DNA of 64,000 nt from an uncultured Bacteroidota bacterium (GCA_913043145.1 CAJWLP010000002.1:1-64000); one strand, 5' to 3'. Numbered from the stretch's first letter, positions 27,207 to 35,559 are shown. The notes: a model not told the origin generated them from the letters alone. A program made the numbers and translations.

Positions 27207-28643
27207 CTAGTATGTATTTATTTTAATTCGCTTAGTTAATTCATCAACATCAGACTTGAACTTTTTATCAGTATCAATTAAGTCATTGACTGTTTGGCAT
27301 GCGTGAATCACTGTAGAGTGATCTCTTCCTCCAAAGTACATTCCAATGTTTTTGAGAGAAGCTTGAGTCAATTGTTTTGCGAAGAACATTGAAATTTGTC
27401 TTGCTTGCACTATTTCTCTTTTTCTAGTTTTTGATTTCATTAGATCCACACTAACACTAAAATAATCGGAAACTAACTTTTGGATAAATTCTATAGAAAT
27501 TTCACGAGAAGAATTCTTAACAAAATTCTTCATCATTTTCTTGGTCATATCCAAATCAATTTCTTTCCTGTTAAGAGAAGCCTGAGCAATTAAGGATATA
27601 AGTGCACCTTCAAGTTCTCGAATATTGTTGTCTACTTTATTGGCAACGTATTCGATAACCTCTGGAGCAAACTTGATGCCATCTTGATACATTTTTTGCT
27701 CTAAAATGGAGATTCGTGTATCAAAATCAGGGTTTTGAAGATCAGCGGAAAGCCCCCATTTAAAGCGAGATAAAAGTCTCTCGTCAACATCTTTTAAGTC
27801 CTTAGGTGCTCTGTCTGATGTTAGTATAAGTTGCTTACCATTTTGATGTAGACAGTTGAAAATTTGGAAAAATATTTCTTGTGTTTTTTCTTTCTTGGCA
27901 AAGAATTGAACATCATCAACAATAAGAACATCAATCATCTGATAGAAGTGAAGAAAGTCATTGTAATTACCGTTTTTTGCACTATCAACATATTGATTTA
28001 TGAACCGCTCAGAGGAGACATATAGTACAGATTTATTACTGGATATTTCTTTGATTCGGTTTCCTATAGCATGAGCCAGATGAGTTTTACCAAGTCCAAC
28101 ACCTCCAAAAATCATTAGAGGGTTGAAAGCTGTACCCCCAGGTTTATTGGCCACAGCATAGCCTGCTGACCTCGCTAGGCGATTACACTCACCTTCTATG
28201 AAATTATCAAATGTGTAAGAAGCATTAAGTTGAGAGTCAACATTTAGCTTTTTTAAACCTGGAATAATAAACGGATTGTGTATATTATTTGATAGGTTGA
28301 TAGGCATTCCCATTTCGTTCCTGTTGTTGTGTGTCACGTTTCGGGTTGGCATATTCACAGTATATGGTCTGTTGCTACCTGCATTTGAGTTATCTACTAT
28401 GACATTATATTCTAGTTTTGAACCGGGACCTAATTCCTTTTCTAGTGTTTTTTTGAGTAGAGCTACATAATGCTCTTCGAGCCATTCATAGAAAAATTGA
28501 CTTGGAACCTGAATAGTTAAAACTTTTTCTTCAAGTTTTATCGGTTTGATAGGAACAAACCAAGTTTTAAAACTTTGTGGGTTGACGTTATCTTTTATCG
28601 TCTGAATACATTTTTTCCACACAGTTTCATGTTGTTCACTCAT
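27207..28643 (-). CDS. dnaA: Chromosomal replication initiator protein DnaA
   Basis: A 478-residue DnaA. Domain I (residues 1-85) has WKKCIQTIKDNVNPQSFKTW; domain II is a short linker to about 145; domain III has NPLMIFGGVGLGKTHLAHAI (Walker A) and VLIVDDVQFFAKK (Walker B); domain IV has the helix-turn-helix with GGRDHSTVIHACQTV. It binds DnaA boxes at the origin and opens the duplex. The gene stands alone on the minus strand and is not next to dnaN or gyrB; no cluster of DnaA boxes is seen on either side. The leader contains a short repeat of A-runs (TTTTTTAG repeated). Confidence 0.97.
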   Translation of the reverse strand: MSEQHETVWKKCIQTIKDNVNPQSFKTWFVPIKPIKLEEKVLTIQVPSQFFYEWLEEHYVALLKKTLEKELGPGSKLEYNVIVDNSNAGSNRPYTVNMPTRNVTHNNRNEMGMPINLSNNIHNPFIIPGLKKLNVDSQLNASYTFDNFIEGECNRLARSAGYAVANKPGGTAFNPLMIFGGVGLGKTHLAHAIGNRIKEISSNKSVLYVSSERFINQYVDSAKNGNYNDFLHFYQMIDVLIVDDVQFFAKKEKTQEIFFQIFNCLHQNGKQLILTSDRAPKDLKDVDERLLSRFKWGLSADLQNPDFDTRISILEQKMYQDGIKFAPEVIEYVANKVDNNIRELEGALISLIAQASLNRKEIDLDMTKKMMKNFVKNSSREISIEFIQKLVSDYFSVSVDLMKSKTRKREIVQARQISMFFAKQLTQASLKNIGMYFGGRDHSTVIHACQTVNDLIDTDKKFKSDVDELTKRIKINTY

Positions 28644-28761
28644 TTAATTTTTAGTTTTTTAGTTTTTTAGGTTGATTAATGTGTTCTAGATGCTTGTCCT
28701 TTGAATACTCTCGCAAGTTGGGGTAAAAAAAGTTTCTAAAAAAATATTTTTAGTATTGATT

Positions 28762-29664
28762 TTATGAAATTTTTTTATATGAATAATTCTGTAATTTTAC
28801 AATGCCAAAGCTATCATACTCATAATCAATACGTCCCATGTTAAGACCAGCCCAACCCGTTTGGTTGATAAAAATATTTTCATGAGTTTGATTTTTAATC
28901 TTTTGTGGAGATTTCATAAAAGTGTGCGTATGACCACCCAATATTAAGTCAATATATTTTGAATTTTTTGCCAATAAAATATCACTGACTTTATCAGATT
29001 TGTATTCATATCCCAAATGCGAAAGGCAAATAACCAGGTGGCAGCCCTCGGACTTGAGTTTTTTTGCCAGTTGATTAGCTTTTTTAATTGGATCATGATA
29101 AACAATATCCCCATAAAGATTTTTTGGAACGAGCCCGTCTAATTCTATTCCAATTCCAAAAATCCCTATTTTAAATTTACCTTTTTTAACAATGTTGTAT
29201 GGCTTTACTTTCCCATCCAATAAGGTGTTTTTAAAATCGTAATTAGCACATAAAAACCGAAAGTTAGCATGAGGTAGTTGTTTATCAAGTCCTTCAATTC
29301 CACCGTCAAAATCATGGTTGCCTAGTGTGGCGAAATCATAACCCATTTCGCTCATTAATTTGAATTCAAGTTCACCACCATATTGGTTAAAGTAAGGTGT
29401 TCCTTGAAATATGTCACCACTGTCGAGCAATAAAACATTTTTGTATTTTGATCGTATTTCTTGGATTATGGAAGCTCTTCTTGAGGCACCACCCATACTA
29501 GGGTATTTTTTGTGATTAGCAGAAAATGGATCAATATGACTATGCCAATCATTGGTGTGTAAAATCACTAAACGTTCATTATCTATACCCCACGATGTAA
29601 AGGGTGTGACAGATAATCCAGCGGATATTAATCCAGCTTTCTTAATGAATTCTCTTCTATTCAT
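28762..29664 (-). CDS. Tat-exported metallophosphoesterase (N-terminal half of a split UshA-type 5'-nucleotidase)
   Basis: A 300-residue calcineurin-like phosphoesterase matching the N-terminal catalytic domain of UshA/5'-nucleotidase. Metal ligands are visible in HTNDWHSHIDP, LDSGDIFQG, LGNHDFDGG, CLSHLG and GGHTHTF. The N-terminus has a twin-arginine signal (NRREFIKKAGLISAGLS), so it should be folded before export to the periplasm. The ATG overlaps the stop of the upstream gene, which encodes the other half of the enzyme, by four bases. Together they would hydrolyse nucleotides outside the inner membrane. The C-terminal half is not fused as in E. coli. Confidence 0.92.
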   Translation of the reverse strand: MNRREFIKKAGLISAGLSVTPFTSWGIDNERLVILHTNDWHSHIDPFSANHKKYPSMGGASRRASIIQEIRSKYKNVLLLDSGDIFQGTPYFNQYGGELEFKLMSEMGYDFATLGNHDFDGGIEGLDKQLPHANFRFLCANYDFKNTLLDGKVKPYNIVKKGKFKIGIFGIGIELDGLVPKNLYGDIVYHDPIKKANQLAKKLKSEGCHLVICLSHLGYEYKSDKVSDILLAKNSKYIDLILGGHTHTFMKSPQKIKNQTHENIFINQTGWAGLNMGRIDYEYDSFGIVKLQNYSYKKIS

Positions 29665-30344
29665 AGTTTACGCTCATTAAAGTTTAAAGGCAAAGGATTG
29701 TGTAACCTCACATAGTCAATGAGTCCATCTCGTATTTTAATATTTGTATCCCAGCGTTGAATAGCTTTAGCTAAAAATTGATATCCGTCACCACCATTTG
29801 CCATGTAATCATTAATAGCGATGTGATAATGAGGCTTATTAGGGTTATTAAGATTTTGGAATCCCTTTGAAAGAGGTTCTCCGCCCTTATTTATGATGTG
29901 ATTTTGAAGTTCTTGAGCAATACCAGAAGGAATTTTCAGAATAGTGATTTGATTTTCAAAAGGCATTAATTCATAAATTTCGCCAAGAGTTATGAAGCCA
30001 GAATCCAGTGTGCTGCGAATCCCTCCATAGTTAAGTACACAAAAATCGACACTATACCCTGCTTTTTTTGAAGCATATAAAATTGCGTCTGTCATCATAT
30101 TACCCAAGGCACTGCTCGGTTTTTGTTTTTCGATAAATGTGGGACAATATCCAATAACCTGATTCATAACTGAATCTAATTGTTTGGCATACGGTTCAAT
30201 AATTTGATCAATTATTTTATTGTTTTCGTAGGTAGGCTTAATAGAAATATTAGGTGAAATATGAGGGTAAATTTGATGATTAGTTTGACATTGGGTAAAC
30301 AAAGCAATTGTCAAAATAAAAAAACTTTTTGACCAAATAGGCAT
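29661..30344 (-). CDS. Lipoprotein with 5'-nucleotidase C-terminal domain (other half of split UshA)
   Basis: About 227 residues matching the substrate-binding C-terminal domain of 5'-nucleotidases: SALGNMMTDAILYASKK, FCVLNYGGIRSTLDSG, LGEIYELMPFENQITIL and NDYMANGGDGYQFL. The N-terminus is a lipoprotein signal (IWSKSFFILTIALFTQC). The start chosen is ATG 30344; the frame is open further up, but a TAGATTTG promoter element lies six bases before this ATG, and the upstream part has no lipoprotein signal. It precedes and overlaps the phosphoesterase gene, so the order of the two domains is the reverse of a fused UshA. The domain alone has no catalytic metals. Confidence 0.9.
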   Translation of the reverse strand: MPIWSKSFFILTIALFTQCQTNHQIYPHISPNISIKPTYENNKIIDQIIEPYAKQLDSVMNQVIGYCPTFIEKQKPSSALGNMMTDAILYASKKAGYSVDFCVLNYGGIRSTLDSGFITLGEIYELMPFENQITILKIPSGIAQELQNHIINKGGEPLSKGFQNLNNPNKPHYHIAINDYMANGGDGYQFLAKAIQRWDTNIKIRDGLIDYVRLHNPLPLNFNERKL

Positions 30345-30349
30345 TTCAA

Positions 30350-30357
30350 CAAATCTA
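30350..30357 (-). promoter_or_regulatory. Bacteroidota -7 element (TAGATTTG) for the split 5'-nucleotidase operon
   Basis: Perfect TAnnTTTG on the minus strand, ending five bases before ATG 30344. It predicts a transcript starting at or beside the start codon. Confidence 0.55.
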
Positions 30358-30458
30358 TACAATATGCTTATTTTAATTATCAAAAATCGAAAAAAATACC
30401 TCGTTGGTAGAAGTTTTGATATTGTGGTATGAGATTGACTTACTTTGAAGTACAATTT

Positions 30459-31688
30459 GTGAACATTTTCCAGAATATCAAAGAAGCTTTTTCTTCTATC
30501 AGAACCAATGTAACTCGTACGGTTATCACTAGCTTAATTATATCGTTTGGTATTATGGCTTTGGTTGGGATTTTGACCGCTATTGATGGAATTGAAAGCA
30601 GCCTAGTGAAAAACTTTAGCTTTATGGGTGCGAATTCATTTAATATTCAAAACCGATCTTCTGGTTTTATGCTTGGAAGAAACAAAAAACGTGTATATTA
30701 TGAATCAATATCTTATAAACAAGCATGTGAGTTTAAAGATCGATTTGAGCAAGATGCGACAGTTTCCATTAATTCGAATAATTCATGGACTGCTATTGCT
30801 AAACATCGTTCAGCTAAAACAAACCCTAATTCATCTATATTAGGAGGAGATGAGTCCTATCTACGTGTTACCGGATATGAACTAAAAAGTGGTCGAAATA
30901 TAGCAGTAAGTGATGTCGAAAGAGCATTACCGGTTGCTGTTATTGGCAAAGAAATCAAAGAAACATTATTTGGTAGTCAAGATTGTTTAAATCGGTTTAT
31001 AAGTGTTGGCGGAGTTAAATTAAAAGTAATTGGTTTGTTATCTGAGAAGGGAGGAGCTTTTGATTTTGGTGGAGATCGTATAGTTCTTATTCCGGTATCT
31101 TTGGCAAGAGTCAAGTTCTCTCGCCCAAATTTGAGTTACAACATTGGAGTTTCTGTCGAGGATGTGAATGGTATGGATGCCATGGTTGATTATTCAAATG
31201 TTATTTTTAGACAGGTTCGACGTTTAAAAGTTAAAGAAGAACCAAATTTTAGCATCATCAAATCAGATAGTATTTCAAAGGCATTGCTGGAAAATCTTAG
31301 TTTGATTTTGCTTGGGGCTATTTTCATAGCTGCAATTACATTGGTAGGAGCAGCTATTGCTCTAATGAATATTATGTTAGTCACAGTCACTGAACGTACC
31401 AAAGAGATAGGAACACGAAAAGCTATAGGAGCAAGAAGTTCGACTGTTCTCAATCAATTTATTATCGAAGCAATTACCATATGTCAGATTGGTGGATTAG
31501 GTGGAATAGTTCTTGGTCTAGCCATGGGAAATTTAATTAGTAATTATATTGGTGGGACTTTCATAGTTCCCTGGCGGTGGATTTTGCTGGCATTAGGTGT
31601 ATGTACCATGGTAGGGTTGAGTGCTGGTATTTGGCCAGCTCGTAAAGCTGCACGAATTAATCCAATTGAAGCACTTCGTCATGAATAA
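30459..31688 (+). CDS. MacB/FtsX-type ABC transporter permease
   Basis: About 409 residues: an N-terminal helix (VTRTVITSLIISFGIMALVG), a MacB_PCD-type periplasmic domain to about residue 280, and three C-terminal helices with the strongly conserved ALMNIMLVTVTERTKEIGTRKAIGARSSTVL and a final ARINPIEALRHE. The start chosen is GTG 30459 (NIFQNIKEAFSSIRTN), which matches the family start; an ATG at 30429 would add ten residues. No ATPase gene lies beside it, so it must use a partner encoded elsewhere. It ends at a bidirectional terminator. The exported substrate is unknown. Confidence 0.88.
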   Translation: MNIFQNIKEAFSSIRTNVTRTVITSLIISFGIMALVGILTAIDGIESSLVKNFSFMGANSFNIQNRSSGFMLGRNKKRVYYESISYKQACEFKDRFEQDATVSINSNNSWTAIAKHRSAKTNPNSSILGGDESYLRVTGYELKSGRNIAVSDVERALPVAVIGKEIKETLFGSQDCLNRFISVGGVKLKVIGLLSEKGGAFDFGGDRIVLIPVSLARVKFSRPNLSYNIGVSVEDVNGMDAMVDYSNVIFRQVRRLKVKEEPNFSIIKSDSISKALLENLSLILLGAIFIAAITLVGAAIALMNIMLVTVTERTKEIGTRKAIGARSSTVLNQFIIEAITICQIGGLGGIVLGLAMGNLISNYIGGTFIVPWRWILLALGVCTMVGLSAGIWPARKAARINPIEALRHE

Positions 31689-31690
31689 AA

Positions 31691-31716
31691 AAAATCCCGA
31701 CCGAAGTCGGGATTTT
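31691..31716. terminator. Bidirectional intrinsic terminator between the MacB-like permease and rplI
   Basis: AAAATCCCGAC, loop CGAA, GTCGGGATTTT: a perfect hairpin of eleven pairs with a tetraloop, A-rich on the left and T-rich on the right. The two genes converge on it. Confidence 0.92.
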
Positions 31717-31744
31717 AGCATTTATTCAAAAGAATAAAGTATAA

Positions 31745-32185
31745 TTACTCTTGTATTACATCTACATCAATTTCCACAGATACTTCTTTGTGGAGGTTAA
31801 TTGATGCTTTGTAAGCTCCGATGTTTTTCATGTCTGGAGCAGATATTTTTCGCTTATCTACTTCAAAACCACGATCAGCCAAACTCTTAGCGAGTTGGAG
31901 TATAGTTACTGAACCAAATATCTTTCCATTCGAACCAGCTTTGGTTGGAATAGTGATTTTAATGTCTTTCAGTTTTGCTGCTTGAGCTTCTGCATCAGTT
32001 TTTACTTTCGCTTGTTTGTGAGCAGCCTGTTTCACATTCTCATTTGCCATTTTAATAGCAGATGGAGTAGCAATTGTAGCTAGCCCTTGAGGGATTAGGT
32101 AGTTTCTACCGTATCCGTTTTTCACTTCAACGATATCGTTCTTATCACCAAACCCTTTAACATAATCTTTTAATATTACTTTCAT
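31745..32185 (-). CDS. rplI: 50S ribosomal protein bL9
   Basis: A 146-residue bL9 with the classic N-terminal domain MKVILKDYVKGFGDKNDIV and GYGRNYLIPQGLA, which binds 23S rRNA, a long connecting helix (residues 40-75) and the C-terminal domain. It is the last gene of rpsF-rpsR-rplI, 24 bases after rpsR. A strong terminator follows. Length and motifs are normal. Confidence 0.97.
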   Translation of the reverse strand: MKVILKDYVKGFGDKNDIVEVKNGYGRNYLIPQGLATIATPSAIKMANENVKQAAHKQAKVKTDAEAQAAKLKDIKITIPTKAGSNGKIFGSVTILQLAKSLADRGFEVDKRKISAPDMKNIGAYKASINLHKEVSVEIDVDVIQE

Positions 32186-32209
32186 TTTATTTTGAATTAC
32201 GGGTTTGAA

Positions 32210-32464
32210 TTATTTCATTTCATCTGCAACATATGGCAATAATGCAATGTGTCTGCACCTTTTGACCGCTACTGCGACTTTTCTTTGATACTTTAACGAT
32301 GTTCCTGTAATTCTTCTAGGTAGAAGTTTCCCTTGTTCGTTGATAAATGCCATCAAAAAGTCAGGATTTTTATAATCAATGTACTTAATGCCACTTTTTT
32401 TGAAACGACAGTATTTCTTTGGTCGTACAATGGGAGTTCTAGTATATCTTTTTCTTTTTGCCAT
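32210..32464 (-). CDS. rpsR: 30S ribosomal protein bS18
   Basis: An 84-residue bS18 with [19 protein letters not shown] and [20 protein letters not shown], ending in RHIALLPYV. It pairs with bS6 on the platform of the small subunit. In Bacteroidota ribosomes, bS18, bS6 and bS21 form the pocket that hides the anti-Shine-Dalgarno tail of 16S rRNA, which fits the absence of such ribosome binding sites in this window. It starts one base after the rpsF stop. Confidence 0.97.
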   Translation of the reverse strand: MAKRKRYTRTPIVRPKKYCRFKKSGIKYIDYKNPDFLMAFINEQGKLLPRRITGTSLKYQRKVAVAVKRCRHIALLPYVADEMK

Positions 32465-32465
32465 C

Positions 32466-32918
32466 TTATGATTCCTCCACTTCGTTAGTAATTGATTCTA
32501 CCTTAGCTTCTTCCATAGGAGTAACTTTTGCAGCAGATTTTGCAGCTGGAGCTTCTTCTTTTTTAGGCTTTGGTTTGTTAAATTCTCCGTTTCTTCTTCT
32601 TTCGTTGTACTTCACTGCATGCTTTTCAAGTTTAGTAGTAAGATAGCGTAAAACTTGCTCATCTCTTCGATAAGCGAGTTCAAGTTTATCTACAATCTCT
32701 GCGTCAGCATCTGCAGCAAATTCGAAAATCTGATAGAAACCAGTTGTTTTTCTTTGAATCGGATAGGCCATTTTAGTAAGCCCCCAATTTTCTTTGTGGA
32801 TGAGCTCTCCACCATTTTCTGTAATCAGCTTCTCGAAGGAGCTTGATGCATCTTGCAACATTCTCTCGCTAAGCACGGGTGTTAGTATGACCACAGACTC
32901 GTAATTTGTTTTTGCCAT
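32466..32918 (-). CDS. rpsF: 30S ribosomal protein bS6 with C-terminal extension
   Basis: A 150-residue bS6. The globular part (residues 1-105) has [37 protein letters not shown] and [11 protein letters not shown]. After it comes an extension of about 45 residues, first basic ([16 protein letters not shown]), then Ala-rich and finally acidic, ending EEVEES-like. It heads rpsF-rpsR-rplI and has a TACTTTTG promoter with a leader of about 24 bases. In related ribosomes the bS6/bS18 pair lies beside the anti-Shine-Dalgarno pocket. Confidence 0.96.
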   Translation of the reverse strand: MAKTNYESVVILTPVLSERMLQDASSSFEKLITENGGELIHKENWGLTKMAYPIQRKTTGFYQIFEFAADADAEIVDKLELAYRRDEQVLRYLTTKLEKHAVKYNERRRNGEFNKPKPKKEEAPAAKSAAKVTPMEEAKVESITNEVEES

Positions 32919-32946
32919 TTTATAAACGTATAAATTTTAAGGGGTG

Positions 32947-32954
32947 CAAAAGTA
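32947..32954 (-). promoter_or_regulatory. Bacteroidota -7 element (TACTTTTG) for rpsF-rpsR-rplI
   Basis: Perfect TAnnTTTG on the minus strand, 29 bases before the rpsF ATG. The predicted leader is about 24 bases. Confidence 0.55.
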
Positions 32955-33105
32955 ATTTTTTTTCTTAATTTTAGAAAAAATTATTCTACTTATTTAGATT
33001 GTGTTTGTCTGCTCATTTCTTACAGTTAGTTTAAATAACTTTCTCTATTTTTTCAACACTGCTTGTTTATCCATTTTGTGAGGCTATACTTTGCAATAAA
33101 TTACC

Positions 33106-34197
33106 ATGGGAAGCTACATTGTAAGTGCTAGAAAATATCGACCAGTATCGTTTGATGCAGTTGTTGGTCAAAAGCACATTACTGAAACTTTGGTGAACGA
33201 AATAACCAATAACAGACTTGCACAAGCCTTCTTATTTTGTGGGCCACGTGGTATTGGTAAGACGACATGTGCTCGTATTCTTGCCAAAGAAATTAACAAA
33301 AATACAGTACCCGAAGGATATGATTTTTCGTATAACATTTTCGAATTGGATGCAGCATCCCACAATTCGGTAGATGATATCCGATCACTAGCGGATCAGG
33401 TAAGAATACCGCCCCAGACGGGAGAGTACAAGGTGTATATTATAGATGAGGTTCATATGCTTTCTCAGCAGGCATTCAATGCCTTTTTGAAAACCTTGGA
33501 AGAACCACCCAAATATGCCATCTTCATTCTGGCAACTACCGAAAAGCATAAAATCCTTCCTACTATATTATCCAGATGTCAGGTATTCAATTTTGATCGG
33601 ATACAGGTGTCGCAGATTGTAAGCCATCTCCAACAGATAGCTCTAGAAGAAAAAATATCGGCTGAAGAAAGTGCTCTGCATTTGATTGCTCAAAAAGCAG
33701 ATGGTGCCATGCGAGATGCCCTATCTATTTTTGATCAAATGGTAAGCTTCGGTGAAGAAGGAAAGGTAACCTACCAAGCAGTTCTTAATAACCTTAATAT
33801 TTTGGATTATGATTATTACTTCAAAATAATCAATTACTTTTTAAAAGGAGATATTAGTGGGGTATTAGTGTTATATGATGAAATTCAACGCAATGGTTTT
33901 GATGGTCAATTGTTTCTCAATGGTCTGGCTAATCATTTGAGAGATTTATTAGTGGCTCAGAATGCTTCAAGTCAACAATTAATTGAAAAGTCCCAAGAAA
34001 TTGCCAACAAATATTTAGCTCAATCCAAGTCAGTCACCCCATCATTTGTGGTAAATGCCATTAATATATTGGGAGAGGCAGACATGAACTATAAATCAAG
34101 TCAAAATCAACGACTTCATGTAGAATTGTGCTTAATCAAACTGGCCTCACTTCAACATGCCATAGACGTGACTAAAAAAAAAAGCCTAAACGCATAG
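33106..34197 (+). CDS. dnaX: DNA polymerase III clamp-loader subunit DnaX, zero-frame (gamma-like) product
   Basis: The zero-frame product is 363 residues and holds the complete clamp-loader core: RKYRPVSFDAVVGQKH, Walker A FCGPRGIGKTTCARIL, Walker B YIIDEVHMLSQQAFNAF, SRC finger ILATTEKHKILPTILSRC, sensor 2 GAMRDALSIFDQM and the collar domain to about residue 355. The four zinc-module cysteines of E. coli DnaX are absent; the insert is short (KNTVPEGYDFS). After an A10 run (34174-34183) the frame reads SLNA and stops at 34197. The rest of the usual Bacteroidota protein is in the -1 frame (next entry). So this is either a natural gamma product made next to tau by slippage, or a gene broken by one missing base. 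Confidence 0.93.
   Translation: MGSYIVSARKYRPVSFDAVVGQKHITETLVNEITNNRLAQAFLFCGPRGIGKTTCARILAKEINKNTVPEGYDFSYNIFELDAASHNSVDDIRSLADQVRIPPQTGEYKVYIIDEVHMLSQQAFNAFLKTLEEPPKYAIFILATTEKHKILPTILSRCQVFNFDRIQVSQIVSHLQQIALEEKISAEESALHLIAQKADGAMRDALSIFDQMVSFGEEGKVTYQAVLNNLNILDYDYYFKIINYFLKGDISGVLVLYDEIQRNGFDGQLFLNGLANHLRDLLVAQNASSQQLIEKSQEIANKYLAQSKSVTPSFVVNAINILGEADMNYKSSQNQRLHVELCLIKLASLQHAIDVTKKKSLNA
34174..34183 (+). promoter_or_regulatory. A10 slippery run at the gamma/tau junction of dnaX
   Basis: Ten consecutive A residues read in the zero frame as ACT AAA AAA AAA AGC. The -1 frame has a stop (TAA) at 34173-34175 and is then open through the run to 34793. Slippage of one base backward by the ribosome, or one extra A in the mRNA, joins the two frames as KKKKPKRIVLSE. 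The run contains A AAA AAA heptamers. I see no strong downstream hairpin or upstream stimulatory Shine-Dalgarno-like sequence. Confidence 0.6.
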
Positions 34198-34793
34198 TCC
34201 TCAGCGAATCAGGTTTTTACAGTCATTTATTCGAACCATCGAGTGAAGAAGATTCTAACGTTCCTAAAATCAAAGAAAATTCCTCGCTAACGGATGATCA
34301 ACACATCCAAGAAGTTGTCCGTATTGGAGGCCTGAAAAATATGATGAATACGGTAGGATCAAAAACTCAACTCTCAGACTCTCAATCCATTTCTTCTCCT
34401 TCAATAAAACCTTTAAAAGATTCTCTCAAAGATCTAACATTAGAGGATGCCAAACGGCTGTTCATTTCGTATTCACATGAGCTGATCACTCAAAAAAGAA
34501 CAAGTTTGGCTGCATTCTTTGCAGATCCATTATTGATAATTAGAGAGAATAACACAGTCATATTCACTGTTGGCTCTAAGATTGTCGAGTCTGATATTAC
34601 AGAGGAAACGGATAAGATTATAGCCCACTTTGAAACTAGTGGGTATGCTCTTAAAAGTCTAACCTGTAAAGTAAATGCCAAGCAGATTAGTGAGTATAAG
34701 GTGTTTTCTCCCAAACAACAATTTGAGGCACTGGCCAAAGATTATCCAAAACTGACAGATTTTGCCGAGCGGTTTTATTTAGATTTTGATTGA
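34176..34793 (+). CDS. dnaX: DnaX tau-specific C-terminal part, in the -1 frame
   Basis: The -1 frame is open from just after 34175 and reads about 200 residues: a polar linker (KPKRIVLSESGFYSHLFEPS) and then the C-terminal domain with LTLEDAKRLFISYSHEL and FAERFYLDFD, the typical end of Bacteroidota DnaX. In E. coli the tau tail binds the polymerase alpha subunit and DnaB helicase. A shift in the A10 run at 34174-34183 gives a full tau of about 562 residues, the normal family length. The first ATG inside this frame is only at 34341, within the linker, so independent translation is unlikely. The frame has no decay, which argues against a dead gene. Confidence 0.8.
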   Translation, partial: KKKPKRIVLSESGFYSHLFEPSSEEDSNVPKIKENSSLTDDQHIQEVVRIGGLKNMMNTVGSKTQLSDSQSISSPSIKPLKDSLKDLTLEDAKRLFISYSHELITQKRTSLAAFFADPLLIIRENNTVIFTVGSKIVESDITEETDKIIAHFETSGYALKSLTCKVNAKQISEYKVFSPKQQFEALAKDYPKLTDFAERFYLDFD

Positions 34794-34813
34794 GATTTTA
34801 GGATGTGTTAGTT

Positions 34814-35539
34814 CTATACTTGAGCCACAATAATCAAATTAGGATTAAAGACTACATTGTGCCAGGTGCGGGCAGAGCAGAATAGGACTATTTTTTTAAA
34901 GAATACGTATACCCACCAGCCAATTTTACGAACGAATTCTAAATAAGGGTTCTGGTTTCTAATAAGCCCTCCATATACTTGGGTGTCTGAAAAACCTATA
35001 CTGCTCATTACTTGTAGGGCCGAGCTTTTATTCAAAAAAGTTTCATGGCTAATATCGCCATAAGCAAACAAACTGGTATGGGGAGCATCCATGTTAGGGG
35101 TTCTTAATATGATTTTTCCACCGGGATTTAGGCATTTTTTTGCCTTAGTCAAAAAATCCATAAGTTCATCTTTGGTAAAATGTTCGATAATGTCCAAACC
35201 AACTAAAACATCTACTTTTTCATTTTTAGCAAAAAAGCTATCAATATCTATGCAATGAACATTTTTTATACCTAACTGATGGGCTACTTTAATTTGTTCT
35301 TGGCTTAAGTCATATCCCGATACGTTTTTGTAACCTGCATCTATGGCAGGTTTTACAAAAGTTCCAAATCCACACCCTAAGTCTACTATTTTAGCATCCT
35401 TATTTGAGGGTAGTATGTGAATCAATTCCCGGTGATTGTGATGGGATTGTTGTATCAACATAGCTGCATGATCAATTTTAAGTTTATTGACTTGAGTACT
35501 AAAGTAATTATTGTAAATTGTGTCTCGGTATTGGAGCAT
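34814..35539 (-). CDS. Class I SAM-dependent methyltransferase
   Basis: About 241 residues. SAM-binding motif I is KIVDLGCGFGTFVKPAIDAG, followed by VSGYDLSQEQIKVAH and the motif VDVLVGLDIIEHF, as in UbiE/COQ5-like and polysaccharide-modifying methyltransferases. The C-terminal 40 residues are hydrophobic and aromatic (WWVYVFFKKIVLF), suggesting membrane contact. The substrate is unknown; similar proteins occur in surface polysaccharide clusters. The start is ATG 35539; a TTG at 35551 overlaps the TAAGTTTG promoter. It is divergent from rnhB with 32 bases between the two start codons. Confidence 0.85.
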   Translation of the reverse strand: MLQYRDTIYNNYFSTQVNKLKIDHAAMLIQQSHHNHRELIHILPSNKDAKIVDLGCGFGTFVKPAIDAGYKNVSGYDLSQEQIKVAHQLGIKNVHCIDIDSFFAKNEKVDVLVGLDIIEHFTKDELMDFLTKAKKCLNPGGKIILRTPNMDAPHTSLFAYGDISHETFLNKSSALQVMSSIGFSDTQVYGGLIRNQNPYLEFVRKIGWWVYVFFKKIVLFCSARTWHNVVFNPNLIIVAQV

Positions 35540-35548
35540 GTATGCGTG

Positions 35549-35556
35549 CAAACTTA
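35549..35556 (-). promoter_or_regulatory. Bacteroidota -7 element (TAAGTTTG) for the methyltransferase
   Basis: Perfect TAnnTTTG on the minus strand, nine bases before ATG 35539, predicting a leader of about five bases. Its upstream part reaches into the rnhB coding region. Confidence 0.5.
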
Positions 35557-35559
35557 TGT

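Noticed and set aside
27195-27218. Possible terminator after dnaA
   Set aside because: The stem is only five A/T-rich pairs (AATAC/GTATT) and overlaps the coding end. Too weak to call.
28644-28761. Replication origin beside dnaA
   Set aside because: Only A-run repeats are seen; there is no TTATCCACA-type cluster.
30429-30458. ATG start for the MacB-like permease
   Set aside because: Family members begin at the NIFQNIKEAF segment, which GTG 30459 provides. The ATG is possible but less likely.
34341-34793. A separate 150-residue protein downstream of the dnaX core, starting at ATG 34341
   Set aside because: The same frame is open back to the A10 run and the sequence is the usual DnaX C-terminus, so it is the tau tail and not an independent gene.
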